From: Siphonodentalium dalli
Lineage: Eukaryota > Mollusca > Scaphopoda > Gadilida > Siphonodentaliidae
NCBI GenBank assembly: GCA_032622095.1
Contig: CP136063.1
Coordinates: forward strand, 280,295,426 to 280,359,425
DNA length: 64,000 nucleotides
Direction: 5' to 3'
Under the pieces are notes generated by a model. It saw only the letters and a list, made by a program, of their open reading frames with translations. It did no database searches and had not been told where the DNA came from. This document shows positions 11,570-23,478 of this stretch, piece after piece. The stretch's first letter is position 1, and every line of letters begins with the position of its first letter. Made by a program: the position numbers and the translations under genes.

Positions 11570-12675
11570 ATGGGCAGTTAACCGAGAAAACAACTCGGTT
11601 TCGGTTTTTAACAATAAACCGAAAACCGACCGACGCGATTCTGCTCAAACCGACATTACGTTTTTTTTATTATGTTTATTTTTCACTTAAATCAACTTAT
11701 TATACCGCCCCGGGTAGGCCTACTCATAATTATTGATATTATTATCAAATTATCGGCCTCACTGATCAATATTAAATCGGAATGTGTCCATTTCGTCTCA
11801 GATATGTGTTGTTATAATATCGTAGGCGCCGACTGTTTTTGTTCTTTTTCAAAACATATGGCCGAACAAAATAACGAACATGGTTCAACAAAAAGCCCTG
11901 TTTGGAGTTATTTTACGCGTCTAACTGGAGACGACTACAAAAAATGTCGCTGCTTAATATGTCATAAAAACGTTGCTTAAACCAGTTACCAGAGTCCGGC
12001 TAACTATATGAATGCCGAACGTACACTATAGTCCAAATAAGGCGATAATCGCCAACCCAAAAAATGGAAGCGTCTGCTAACTCGAAAACTTAATCAAGTA
12101 AATGGTATGAACACTTTGATCGTCTGGACATTCCGATGTGACGTAATCTGGTAGAAGTTTGCAGCAATGTGCAGCTTGTAAACTATGTCGCAACATCACA
12201 GACATCAAAGCGATCACACGGCAGTCATTGAATGTGGGTCAATCATACACGTGTCAAGAATTGTTACACAGTCAGGTCAAGGACGCCCACTGTTTGTGAA
12301 TTTGCTGCTGTTTGTGGTTGAATTCTCAGACACTAATGGATATAATATGATAAATATGTTTTAAACATATCAGAAAGGGATAAACAGTGAAGATGGGGGT
12401 GTTTATTTTTTTAAATACCGAATTGTATCATCTTATCGTGTTGGATTCAGTTTGCGTCGGCATTTTGTCCCGTTGTTTACCTGTGATCGCATTTCCTTCC
12501 TCAAATATTCAACGTTATTGGGACATTATTGACTCTAATTGCGGTTACTTTGAAAGTATATTCATTTCAGTATAATTTCACTAACTAGTAAAAAAAACCG
12601 AAAACCGAACCGAAACCGATGTTTTTTCTCCCAGAAAAACCGAAACGGAACGTAAAAAATCAAAACCGCCCATCT
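11570..12675 (+). mobile_element. Degraded hAT-like element
   Basis: The left end, TAGTGATGGGCAGTT, and the right end, which reads on the other strand TAGAGATGGGCGGTT, are inverted repeats of the type seen in hAT elements. They are followed by subterminal CCGAAAACCGA / TCGGTTTCGG motifs on both sides. A BED-type zinc-finger exon lies inside. I did not find a clear 8-bp duplication, so the ends are approximate. The transposase catalytic part is absent. Confidence 0.6.
11858..11980 (+). pseudogene. BED zinc-finger fragment of a hAT transposase
   Basis: An open stretch starting at ATG 11858 encodes a W-S-Y-F motif followed by C-R-C-L-I-C-H, the aromatic and cysteine half of a BED finger (W-x-x-F ... 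C-x2-C). A stop follows soon after and the HxxxH half is not seen in frame. BED fingers bind the transposon ends in hAT transposases. Only this part of the protein remains recognisable. Confidence 0.6.
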
Positions 12676-12689
12676 CTACTCGGTTTCGA

Positions 12690-13875
12690 CTCCATATTGT
12701 CGCCAATATGCTTTGTCAACGTTATTGGCACGTAAATCTTATATACGCACAGCGATGGCGACGTGGTCGGAACTTGGGCGTTTGATACCGAGACCACTAT
12801 TTGAATATTAATGTGTGTTCCAGAACGAAAAAGTTGAAGAAAATCGACAAATTTGTGAATTTAAAAACAATTCAAACGTTAGTGTATTCCATGCCTCAGC
12901 CCGGACATATATACCAAATTTCATTAATATCCATTGAGAAACAACGGTCCAAACATAACACCCCGTTTACACATTTTATTTGGAGCCGGCCACGGCCTTG
13001 GCTTACACTTTATATTGTGTCCCCGCACATATCGCCACGCCCTTGGTCATTGTTTCTTTGAAATCAAACTCCATTGTTTATTAAAACTTAAAATTCTAAA
13101 AATATGTGTTGCTGTTGCTTTCACACGGTCGATCGTTCCCGTAATTATCTGATCTCCTTTCCGGTTATGTAGTTGTAAGTTCGTTCCGCCTGTTCCGTTC
13201 CGTCAATTTACTACAGTTCAAGTTTTAAATGTTGACAAATTAACCGTCTCGGATTTATCTCAAAGTTCGGATTATATTTCGAGAGTCAGGTATTGTACAC
13301 AATGCCTTCGTAATCTGCCATTATCACTTGATCTTACAACATTATGTTAGCAGATAAAACCATCTAGTTATATGTGAATTTGGTGATTGAAATGAGGCGG
13401 GGTAGTGTCTAATTTTTTCCCGAAATAGTTTTTCGGCAAGCAGTCTACCATGTATTTTTAAAACAACTACAAATGTCACATTTTTATTTTTTTCGTCGGG
13501 TAGCTTGTTGATACTCACTCAGAACAGATTAGTCTTCAACATAATTTATATACAATGTTTGTATTTTCATGTTATAAGTGGGGAAAAAATTCATAATAAT
13601 GGAAAAGCACTTGGAGGTCGTGAATAAAGCTACGGAGGCCCAACTATTCGAGAGCGTCTAGCTCTGTTTGAATAGTTGGGTCCACCAACTATTGTAAGAC
13701 ATGACAAATTCATATTTCGAGAAATGCTCCAAAGTCGAACCCATAACATAGAACACACCAGGATTCACTCAGTTAGGTAATAGTGTGTCCTTGCCTTACT
13801 GAAGGTTATGTGCTGCTGAAATATGATGAAATTTATGGAATTAATTGTCAGTAATCATGACTGTGCCATCACAGT
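12690..13875. other. No recognised gene
   Basis: Nothing convincing. A segment near 13665 (CTCTGTTTGAATAGTTGGGT) recurs at about 32620 inside another MITE. Confidence 0.45.
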
Positions 13876-13889
13876 CCTAGGAAGGGTAC

Positions 13890-14035
13890 AGGACGTTTCG
13901 TACCATGGTCGTTTCGTACCTGGACGTTTCGTACCATCTGGTCGTTTCGTACCATATTTCTTGGTCGTTTCGTACCGTACCGCATTGTTTGGTCGTTTCG
14001 TACCATGTAGAAAATCAATTGGTCGTTTCGTACCA
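13890..14035 (+). repeat. Left TIR ladder of GGTCGTTTCGTACCA
   Basis: Seven copies of a 14-15-bp motif at irregular spacing of 15-30 bp. Repeated subterminal motifs of this kind commonly act as transposase-binding sites (inference here). Confidence 0.85.
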
Positions 14036-14387
14036 TGTGTTGGAAATGGGGAAAACACGGTATTTTATATATATATTTATATTATGTATGTATAATTATT
14101 CATGTTCTGGAATGCGGCGAAAGATCTTATGAGATTTGCTTACATCGAATGTGAATAACAATCACGCTGACAATAGTATTCATCTGATTGACTGCGGGAA
14201 AGATCTTATGAGATGTTTTTACAACAAGTGTTAATACTAATCACGCTGTATAAACAAGAGGTGAGCTCTTACTGATTACCACTAATTACCACCTGGCTTC
14301 TTGATCACACCTTTTCGTGAGTTGTTTTTGTTGGAATCCTATAAGTAACATGAGATCCCCCATCATTTCATCATTCATCTCACAATC

Positions 14388-16234
14388 ATGTCTGACTTTC
14401 TCTCCGACGTTAATTGTATAGACTGTTCCAGAGAGGTTCGTCCGCGTCAACACGGTCTTCAATGTCAAGGTTAGTACTCGTATATATTATACAATTTTAT
14501 TTTAAACATCAACTTAACTAAATAATTAAAAACAAATCTATATACCAGTTTGTTATAACACTGAATTGTCTTTCCAGGTTGCCACAGATGGCAGCACCGT
14601 ACATGCAGCACCGGCGTTAGTCTAGAAGTTTACCGATATGCCATAAAGACAGCGACGGCAATAGATTGGGTCTGCACCGCATGCAGCCAAACCACGACAG
14701 TCGAGCAGACGGTAGAAGACATTGAAATGACAACGACGACTCCACCTCCAACGATCGCAAACTTCGACATTGAAATGACAACGACGACTCCACCTCCAAC
14801 CAGAATCGACCATTCGACCTTCGACATCGACGAAACCTTCAACCGGCCACACGACCACGATGAATCATCAATACTGCTCCCAGAAACACAGCTGATGGAA
14901 ACCGACGATTCACCATCGACTTTCAGACGGATCGACAACGGAACGAAAAGAGGCAAGCCAAAGCTAGTGTCCAGTGACGGATTCAGCTTTACCGTGAAAA
15001 GACAGACCAGCAAGGCGACACATTGGTGGTGTTCTCATCGCCAAAAGACTGGAGCCTGCCCAGCTACCATCACAGAGAAAGATGATGTCTTCACCGCAGG
15101 CCCAAAACTCCATAACCACCAAAAGATTATGATACGGTACGCATCATTTATACATTATGAGTTTTCAAGATAATAGTTTCAAATATAATTTCTACAATTA
15201 ACTTAATTCAGGTAACTAAATAAAATGAGTTTGTTCACAAATAATTTGGAAATATTACAATATGACATTTAATTATAACATGATATTTATTTCATTTAAA
15301 TATTACAACATGATATTTTGTCATTTCAGGTCTTCGAATCACTGCTAAAACTACTGCCAGATCAACTTGCGGTGAAGACAGTGACAATGGACTTTGAAAA
15401 GGCAACATGGAAGTCCATAAAAAAGCTACTACCAGAGGTGGAAAGACGTGGTTGCTATTTCCACTGGACACAGGCCGTGAACAGGCAGATTCAAAAGAAA
15501 GGCCTGATCGAACTATACAACAAAAAAGGAGACGAACACAGGTAAATATTTGTTCTCATAGAATAGAATTGTATGAATAAAATATAACTTATATGATTTT
15601 ATTTTTATTTCAATTATATAAGTAGAATAATGCTATTATTTCAATTAGCAGAAATAAGGGTATAATTAGAATAATATATAACAAACTGAAATTTTTCTTA
15701 TTTATGTTTATATCTTCTTTTCATTTTTGTAGGCAAATGCGAAAGCTTTATGCTTTGCCACTTCTGCCAGCCGAACACATCCGACCAGCATTTGCCAGGA
15801 TGCGAGATCACCCGACAGCCAAAATCGGCAACATGCCGTTGATATACGAATATGTGCAATCGCAGTGGCTGGACTCTCGATGTCTACCAATGGAATCGTG
15901 GTGCGTCTACGGGCGCTCCATCCGAACGAACAACGATACCGAGGGATGGCACAGACGCATCCAATACAAAAACAAGGCAACAAACGTCCCGTACTATATC
16001 CTGGTTCCAATGCTCAAGAAGGAATCGGCAACGACAGACATGACTGTAAAGTTGGTTGGGGAAAAAAAGATGAAAAGGTACCAAAGACTCCGGTATCGGG
16101 AGAACCAGGCGCAACTATTCTGCTTGTGGAGCAACTACGAAAACGGCGGCATCTCCACCAGTGGTCTGTTGAAGGCATGTTCGAAACTGTTTGCGCCAAA
16201 AGTTGTTGACAATGTCGAGTCGGCTGATTGTTAA
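14388..16234 (+). pseudogene. MULE transposase gene, PHD + FLYWCH, internally deleted
   Basis: Exons can be placed at 14388-14469, 14578-15136, 15330-15541 and 15733-16234. Exon 1 and the start of exon 2 join in phase to give a PHD-like C4HC3 finger (C10, C13, C26, C29, H34, C37, C60, C63). A threonine/proline-rich linker with a duplicated 15-residue segment follows, then a FLYWCH-type zinc finger (WWC ... GAC ... HNH). Exons 3 and 4 hold the back half of a MULE transposase domain (V-T-M-D-F-E, G-C-Y-F-H-W, W-H-R-R). The front half, which normally carries the first catalytic Asp (DGTF-type motif), is absent between exons 2 and 3, and their splice phases do not agree. That points to an internal deletion. 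The stop is followed by AATAAA. Confidence 0.85.
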
Positions 16235-16344
16235 TATCAAATATCATGTTCGTTGTGTAAAATAATGTTGTTAATGTTAATATGTTATTGTTATTTTAAA
16301 ATAAAGAATAAAGTATGAAATTAATACTGTTTCCCCCCATTCCC

Positions 16345-16535
16345 AACATGGTACAACACATGGTACGAAACGACCAATTGATTTTTCTACATGGTACGAA
16401 ACGACCAATTGATTTTCTACATGGTACGAAACGACCAAACAATGCGGTACGAAACGACCAAGAAATATGGTACGAAACGACCAGATGGTACGAAACGTCC
16501 AGGTACGAAACGACCATGGTACGAAACGTCTAGAA
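16345..16535 (-). repeat. Right TIR ladder of GGTACGAAACGACC
   Basis: Eight reverse copies of the left-TIR motif. One segment of about 31 bp around GACCAATTGATTTT is duplicated relative to the left TIR. Confidence 0.85.
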
Positions 16536-16549
16536 TCCCCTAGGAATCA

Positions 16550-17804
16550 CTGTCCATGTAATATTAAATTTGATTAAAATATAACAAATAGATCTAGATA
16601 TATTACCTCTACTATATAGATATAAGCTACAGTTAGGCAACTTCAGATTTTGTTATTATGTAAATCATCACCTCATTGGCTGCAGACCACCCCCTGTGCT
16701 CTATCACTAAAACGAACAATTCGATTTTTCGTTCGAAAAAAATGCATTTATCTCCCCACATTTGACATGTGACAATTAAGTTAATTGTTCTTAATGTGCT
16801 CGTCGGGTCATATCAACTGTACCTTGTCTGAGTTGTACATAAATCGTAATTTTCCATCCAATATTCACATTGAATAACTGTCGGCTAAATTATCAAGTGA
16901 CGTAATTCTGCAAAATTGTTTAAAACGGGAAGTTATCAATCCAGTTCCCTATTACACATTACTTTTGCAGCCAAACCCAGCACGAGTTATCTCCCATTGC
17001 CATTCTTGAGATGCGGAGTTAACTGGGAGCTTGGAATATAAAATTTGCTTTCACATCTCAAGATATCAACCACCCCCAGGGCCCTACTTGAAAATATATA
17101 GATATATTAGTTTGAGATGGTCATTTCTACATTTCTCTAGTAATGAGAATGAGTTAAAATGTGTACTTAGTAGTGTACAACAGAGCCAGTTTTAACACAC
17201 CCGACGTCTGTTTACTCACATCCGTAATCCCTTTTATTCGGATTATCACCGGTTGGCTATACGCGAACGAACTATTTACAGATTGGGTGGTTTTCTCAGA
17301 AATGATTAGGAATCCCCGAGAGTTGGACTTGAATGAATATTCGAGGAACTAACAGACATTTTTCTGGTAAGTGGGTAAAGATAGAAACAATCTGAATACA
17401 CCAGCGTTTCAAGAAAAAAATACGGAATATGATGATATAAACTCAGAAAGCGAGAATGTTTGTGTGGCATAAAAATTTGCACTCTTGTAATTTCGTTCAA
17501 ATCATCTACCAATGAAAATGCAGAACACAAAATTTTTACTTGCCAAACTGGTATATATATTAATATAATAACTAACTATAATATATTGATTTAATATTAT
17601 TAAATAATATTTTATTCAACTAACAGTGATTCCTAGGGACTGTGGTGCCATCAGGGGAAAGTGGCGGACAACATGAAAAATCGAAAGAAACTTGCAACAT
17701 TTTGCGATTAATGTATATATATATGAAATGCAGCTTCATTGGGGGCATCAGATTTTCTTTAAAAAATAACAAGGACCCTCAATCCGAAGCAACCAGACAA
17801 AAAT
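16550..17804. other. No recognised gene
   Basis: AT-rich intergenic sequence with no ORF or repeat that I can support. Confidence 0.5.
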
Positions 17805-18150
17805 GAGTGGGTGGATCTTACCCATATTCGAACTTGATCTGTATTTCGAGCTGATAAACTCATATACCAAATTTAATTAAAATATGATAACACAAACTAA
17901 AGTTATCATCCGGAAACCAGAAATTGACACGATTCCAAGTCGAAAAAGGGTCACAACTCTTGCAAAAATTTGCGGAGAAAACCCATGTTCGAACTTGACC
18001 TGTATTTTGGTCTGATAAACTCATCTATGAAATTTGCTTTTGATCTAACAACCGAAACTGAAGTTATCATCCGGAAACCATTTCTGGACGCACGCACACA
18101 CGGACGGACGACACCGGCTATTTTAATAGTCCCCCGGATAAAATATTTGG
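17805..18150 (+). repeat. Two diverged units of an interspersed tandem repeat
   Basis: TTCGAACTTGATCTGTATTT and TAAACTCATATACCAAATT at about 17828-17872 recur as TTCGAACTTGACCTGTATTT and TAAACTCATCTATGAAATT about 160 bp later. GTTATCATCCGGAAACCA occurs in both. The second unit ends with CGCACGCACACACGGACGG and TTTTAATAGTCCCC. Confidence 0.7.
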
Positions 18151-18189
18151 GGGATATATCTAAGTTATACTTTTGTCTGTAACACTGCA

Positions 18190-18940
18190 CTGCATAACAT
18201 GCATATGAATGCTATCACAATAAACTTTCATCTAACACCTGTTTTTGACCAGGTACTCAGCCTCAGGTAACTAGTAAAACTGATGACGGCAATGACAATG
18301 ATTTATAAGTTGTGTCGAAGACAATGGGAACAAGGTCATGGCACTCCGAATATACTTATTCAATGTTTAGCTTCACCTACCACAAAATAAACAAGTGAAA
18401 TATATTCTTCGTCTAGCTTTTGCTTCATTAAAAGCGTTCTGTTCGCGAAAACGTGCTTCAGATCTGGATCTAAAGCGGAAGTGAGAACTATTCAAAACGA
18501 ACTATTCAGTGAAACGGACCCTTGTCTATTTATAGCTACTATAAAATTTGGTTCGCCATTAACTTTTACCGGGCATACTAGCGGTTGGCCGATGAGAGCG
18601 CAGCAGGTAAATAAATTTTTTTTCTGTCTCAAACATTACTTGTTATCCACGTTCACTGCATTGAACCCCAATTACTGTGTCCGCGTAATTTTCGAATAAT
18701 TCTTTTATCATGTTCTAATTGATCCCGGTTATTTATTTGAGCACTAAATGATAGCTTATTTATTCGGATTTCGTTTTAGCGCGAAATCCAGAAATATCTA
18801 TACAGATCGAGTGTCATGTGATTCCATAGATTGCAACACCCCGCTCCGGTTCCATGGTCGGGACGCCTTTTTTTTAATACCGGAAGTCAGCTTACGAGCG
18901 ACATCTCGAGGGAGGTAATGTCTCTACTGTCAGTGTCACT
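18190..18940. other. No recognised gene
   Basis: No supported feature; a short ORF at 18481-18699 has no recognisable domain. Confidence 0.5.
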
Positions 18941-18944
18941 TAGT

Positions 18945-19357
18945 CAGGTCAGGGAGAACCCAAAATCGATGTACTAAACCTCGATTTGTGTTAAAAACCT
19001 CGATCGAGGTTCTTCGAGACCATGTGACCACTGGTCAAAACATATAAGGGGAAACACTCTAAACCAAATATGATACTAATGGAAGTAATGAAGTGTAAGT
19101 GATATAGGCTACGGTACTCGGTAGTGTGGAGTATTTCACAGTGTTTCATCTTACACTCATGGGAGGCCAAATTCACATCTAATAATTAATTGTGCTTGAG
19201 CGCAATCAAGCACAATTAATTATTAAATGTGAATTTGGCCTCTCATAGGTGTAAGATAAAATACTCCACACTAATATCACCAGTGGTCACATGTTCTCGA
19301 AGTCGAAGAACCTCGATTCGAGGTTTAGTACATCGATTTTGGGTTCTCCCTGACCTG
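18945..19357. mobile_element. Large palindromic MITE with TTAGT duplication
   Basis: A 413-bp near-palindrome with ends CAGGTCAGGGAGAACCCAAA / TTTGGGTTCTCCCTGACCTG. The centre is a GTGCTTGAGCGCAATCAAGCAC-type hairpin near 19190-19213. It is flanked by TTAGT on both sides (18940-18944 and 19358-19362), which may be a 5-bp target duplication. The left arm carries about 60 bp around AGGCTACGGTACTCGGTAG that the right arm lacks. Confidence 0.8.
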
Positions 19358-19362
19358 TTAGT

Positions 19363-20403
19363 GACTTACTGTGGTGAATGTCGGTTTTGGAGGACTTAGC
19401 TTACATATGTATGTTTGGTATCGTGTCTACACACACAGAGACCAACTGCGTCAATGAAAATAGAACAGCTATAGTGTATCAGTATGCCGTAATGCGTGAC
19501 CCAGTGTTGTGACTGGAGTGGACAAATCGGACTGCTCACGGAATTCTAATTTCTACTCAGCACGCAATGTGTGTGAACTGTGACGCGGTCGGCTGACCAG
19601 GAGAACAATAACATTAGAACTCGGCTATAGATCACCGTCGGATGTGGACGCTTTTCTAACATCGCTGTTCCATCGTGGAGACACCAAAAGACATTGACGG
19701 TGATATTGTTACCATATCTTATATACCTTCATACAATTAAACATCTCATTATTTTAAACTCATCGCTGTCACTTCGGTACGTTTCCCCAAATGAATACAA
19801 TTAGAACTTTGGTCCATCGCAGCTTGAAATCATTATAGGCAAAGTTCTAACAGACCCATTCCCCCCAGTCAATTTTCATTAATATTGACAAAATGAAATT
19901 GACACAGTCCGTCTCCCATTCTCCGGAACGGGTGATGAAGAAGTCGCAGATTTGTCTTCGTTGGTGAATTTACAATACATTATCAAAATAAAGTGAGGTT
20001 TTCGAAGAACTGGAAAAATATACCTATGGAATGTTGTAGACTGGCATCTAAGGTTTAAGAGATACCAAAAGTTTTTAGTGAAAATATATTTTTTGTAGGA
20101 ATACAGTTGAGTTCAAAATGGGTGGCAACGATTTCTTGTTTCGTTCCTTCCGTGACCTACTAGTATGGTCCTGGGTGGTGGTTCCGCAAATAAAAGAGGG
20201 GTTTTTACCAAATTCCAAGCTCCTGTGCTCAGATGCATGGAACTGGCGTTTCCGCCGCTGTTGTAAAACGGAACATTTTCTTATGCATGTGCGAACCATG
20301 GTCGCTCCCGTCGAACTGTGCCCCCACACCCAGGACTGGACCCATTTATTTTTCCCTAGCGGAAACCCTGAAGACAGACTTTTAGACAATCGTTTTGGGG
20401 TGC
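19363..20403. other. No recognised gene; one unassigned ORF
   Basis: An open frame at 20118-20522 (plus, 134 codons), preceded by a TTTTTTGTAG acceptor-like site at about 20091-20100, overlaps a minus-strand ORF at 20075-20389. Neither resembles a family I know, and the plus frame runs into the TIR at 20404. I would not call it a gene without expression data. Confidence 0.35.
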
Positions 20404-21217
20404 GACGATTTGCAGTAGGTCCCTATTTGCGGAGGTCACTTTGCGGAGGTCCCCGAATTCGCGGAGGTCCCCTAAAATGGGTGAAATATGTTTATTTTAA
20501 TGGGTGCGTATATGTCAATTGATACGTTTTTTAAACAAATAACGACACGATCATCATAATAGAGGTCTGTTCTATCAGTTATATATGCACCGAGTTTACT
20601 TGGTGCAAATCAAACGGCGATAAATATTCACTGCTAGGCAGTGCTAGCGCCTATATACACTCCCGGAGATTGCTTCGCGGGTGTCCTGATCACGCAAATT
20701 AAATCGCGGAGGTCCCCTAAAATGGGCGAAATATGTTAATTTTAATGAGGGAACGGGTGCGTGTATGTCTTTTTTTTATAATTTATTAATCTTTTTGGTA
20801 CAATTTGCTGAAACTTAACATATTTCCATACATCAATGTATACTAGTACATACATAGATATCTGAAATAAAACAAACAAATACTTACATAATAAATTTTC
20901 CTGTCAATTTAAATTGCCCAACTGTTTTTGGGTAGTTAGTACACAATGTCAATCGCTTTAAGCTAAATGAATCTACATGTCATTTATTGTTTTCTGTCAG
21001 TCTTCATTGGAAAGTATTCACCAATTTGTTGGTGGTTGACCTTCCAATGTTAAAAAGAAGTTGCTGTCAATTATAGTGTGTTCTGACTAATCCTTGTTAT
21101 ATTATAAAAAGTATGTTTTGTTTGGTGAACTGGAGAGCCCTGGATTTAATTTTTGGGATTTTATTTTCTTATTTTTTGTATTTTTTTTAATTTCTGAGGG
21201 GTTTTTGTTTATAAAAA

Positions 21218-23475
21218 TTATGCATTGATCAGGTTGAGGACACTGTTCCACTTCAATTCAATGTTATGTTTTAAATTTGTGTTCCATTTATTTGCTTGTT
21301 TTTCTAATTTGAACTCTTGATTACGGTAATTTATAAGCGCTTCTTTTGTTAAACTGGTTTTCTTACATCTTGTTATATATATATAACGTTTTGTTAACAG
21401 TATTAGGTTGTTTATTGCTAAATAATTTTGGTTTGGACTGGTTCCAAAAATAATTTCTTCAATTTTCAAGGTTGAATTCAAATTAAAACAAGCACATAGA
21501 ATATCTGATATGTGTTTCCATAAAGGCAGCACTTTGCAACATTTTGCCAGAAGATGTTCAATGTTTTCTCTTTCACTATCACAGAAAGTACACATGTTAT
21601 TCTCGGATATTTTACATTTTTCTAGGAATATGTTTGTGACAAGGGTATTGTGATTTATTTGATATTGGAAGGCTTGCAATTTCGTATTTTTTGTTATCCT
21701 AAAACACCTTTTATAAATAGTGTTCCAGTCTAATTGTGTCGAGTCAAGGTTTAATTTTTTGCTCCATCCAAATTGGGCACAAGGCATATTTGGTATTAAA
21801 ATTTCTATAAATTTCCAATAGAGCAGTTGGTTTAACATTTCTTCAATTATTATTTCTTGTTGAACCTTAGTAGTTTTTATCATTTCTAGCTTATTTTGGG
21901 TGGCTCTGATTTTGTTCTTCCATGCCAAAGGAATTGAAGTGATTATTGCATGAAGTGTTAAGTAGTTTACTTTTAGTCCATATTTTAAGTATATTTCTTC
22001 AGTATTCATGAATGTGTTATCTTCCCTTAAAATGTCATTGATAAACAGGACTTGTTTTTCTATCCATGATGTATAGTAGATAGTTTTTTTTTGAATTTTT
22101 AATGATATGTTATGAAATATTGATTGAGATTTTAAATCTTCATCTGATATCGGTTCCATAGCTAGTTGAGCATATGCTGTTAAAACCTCTTTCCAAAAAG
22201 GATTGAATTCCTTTGCTATTTGTACTAAACTTTGTTTATTCAAATTAAACATTGCTGTTCCTCCATATTTTTCCATTTTATTTAATAGCATTAATTTCCA
22301 TTCAGAGAAGTTGAAAGGGTCTAATATTTTCTTAAGCCATGTAACTTTCAGTGATTTTGAGAAGCATTTAAGGTCTGGAATTTTGAGTCCTCCATTATTT
22401 ATATTTTGGATAAGTGTATCTCGTTTAATCCGGTCTCTTTTTCCATTCCAAAAAAATTGAAATAGCAAGCCCTGCTATTTCCTTCAAAAAATGTTTTGTG
22501 GAGTCTGGTAAAACAGTCATAATTTGAATAATAATTGGTAGTACTAGAGTTTTGATTACGGTCACCTTTCCGATGTGAGACAGTGTCCTCAGTGCCCAAT
22601 GCTTTAATATGTTTTTCATACTTTCCCTCTTTATTTCCCAGTTTTCTTGTATTAGTAAAGGGTCCTCCAGATTGAATAAAATTCCTAATGTTTTGAATTT
22701 TCCTTTGAAGTTCCATTTCAAGTCAATGTTTGTTTTCAAAGATTTTGTATAACCTCTTCGGGTTCCAAACCACACCGCTTCTGTTTTGTCAAAGTTAGCT
22801 TTTAACCCGGAAACCTTTTCAAATGCTTTTATCAAATTGATCAGCTTTGACTACCGTTTAGCCATATTGTTGAATCATCAGCATATTGACTTATTTTATA
22901 CTCTTTATTTTTAATATTGACGCCTATAATGTCGTTATCTAATTTCAATGCTGCTGCAAATGGTTCTAAACACAGGATAAAGAGATAAGGTGATAAGGGA
23001 TCCCCCTGTCTAACACCTCTTTCTATAGTGAAAGATTGTGATATGTGACCATTATTTATAATGAAACTATTTGCTTCATTATATAGGGTTGTCACCCAAC
23101 TGCATAAAGATTCTCCGAAGCCAAAAAAATTCAAAGTTCTCTGGATAAAATTCCAGTTTATCGAATCAAATGCTTTTTCATAATCTAATAGTAACATCAA
23201 TCCAGGTATATTTTGTTCTTCGCATTCTAAAATTAAATCATATGTCAGCCTTGTACATTCCCCAATAAAACGCCCTTTGAGGAACCCTTTTTGCGTATCG
23301 CTGATCATTGAATTATTATTTTTTTTTAATTCAGTTTGCAATAACTGAAGCCGTTAATTTGTAATCTACATTTAAAAGTGTGATTGGCCGAAGGTTTTTA
23401 ATAAGCGATTTGTCTTTGCCTGGTTTTGGTAAGCATGTTATCATGCCTTGTCGTATTGTCAAGGACATTGAACCT
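21218..23475 (-). pseudogene. LINE ORF2 remnant: reverse transcriptase and C-terminal region
   Basis: Read on the minus strand. About 23475-23350 gives the fingers region (LPKPGKDKS...LRPITLLN). 23341-22841 gives the RT core with LDYEKAFDS, RQGDPLSPYLF and the catalytic YADD. 22835-22425 gives the thumb/connection, and 22468-21218 the C-terminal part with FFWNGK and a cysteine-histidine motif (C-T-F-C ... H ... C). The style is L1/Tx1-like. A stop near 22840 and frameshifts near 22450 and 23345 make it inactive, and no endonuclease domain is visible, so it is 5'-truncated or displaced by the array. Confidence 0.9.
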
Positions 23476-23478
23476 TTT

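Larger units (their letters stand above)
13884..16538 (+). mobile_element. MULE (Mutator-like) DNA transposon with repeated TIRs
   Basis: A 2655-bp element bounded by an 8-bp direct repeat CCTAGGAA (13876-13883 and 16539-16546), the duplication size expected of Mutator-like elements. Its long TIRs consist of a ladder of GGTCGTTTCGTACCA: about seven copies at 13890-14035 and about eight in reverse at 16350-16530. It carries a multi-exon transposase gene in plus orientation, with AATAAA signals around 16301-16312 ahead of the right TIR. Missing core transposase sequence suggests it is no longer autonomous. Confidence 0.9.

Noticed and set aside
20118-20522. A 134-residue coding exon
   Set aside because: It overlaps a comparable ORF on the other strand and runs into a transposon TIR; no homology is recognisable.
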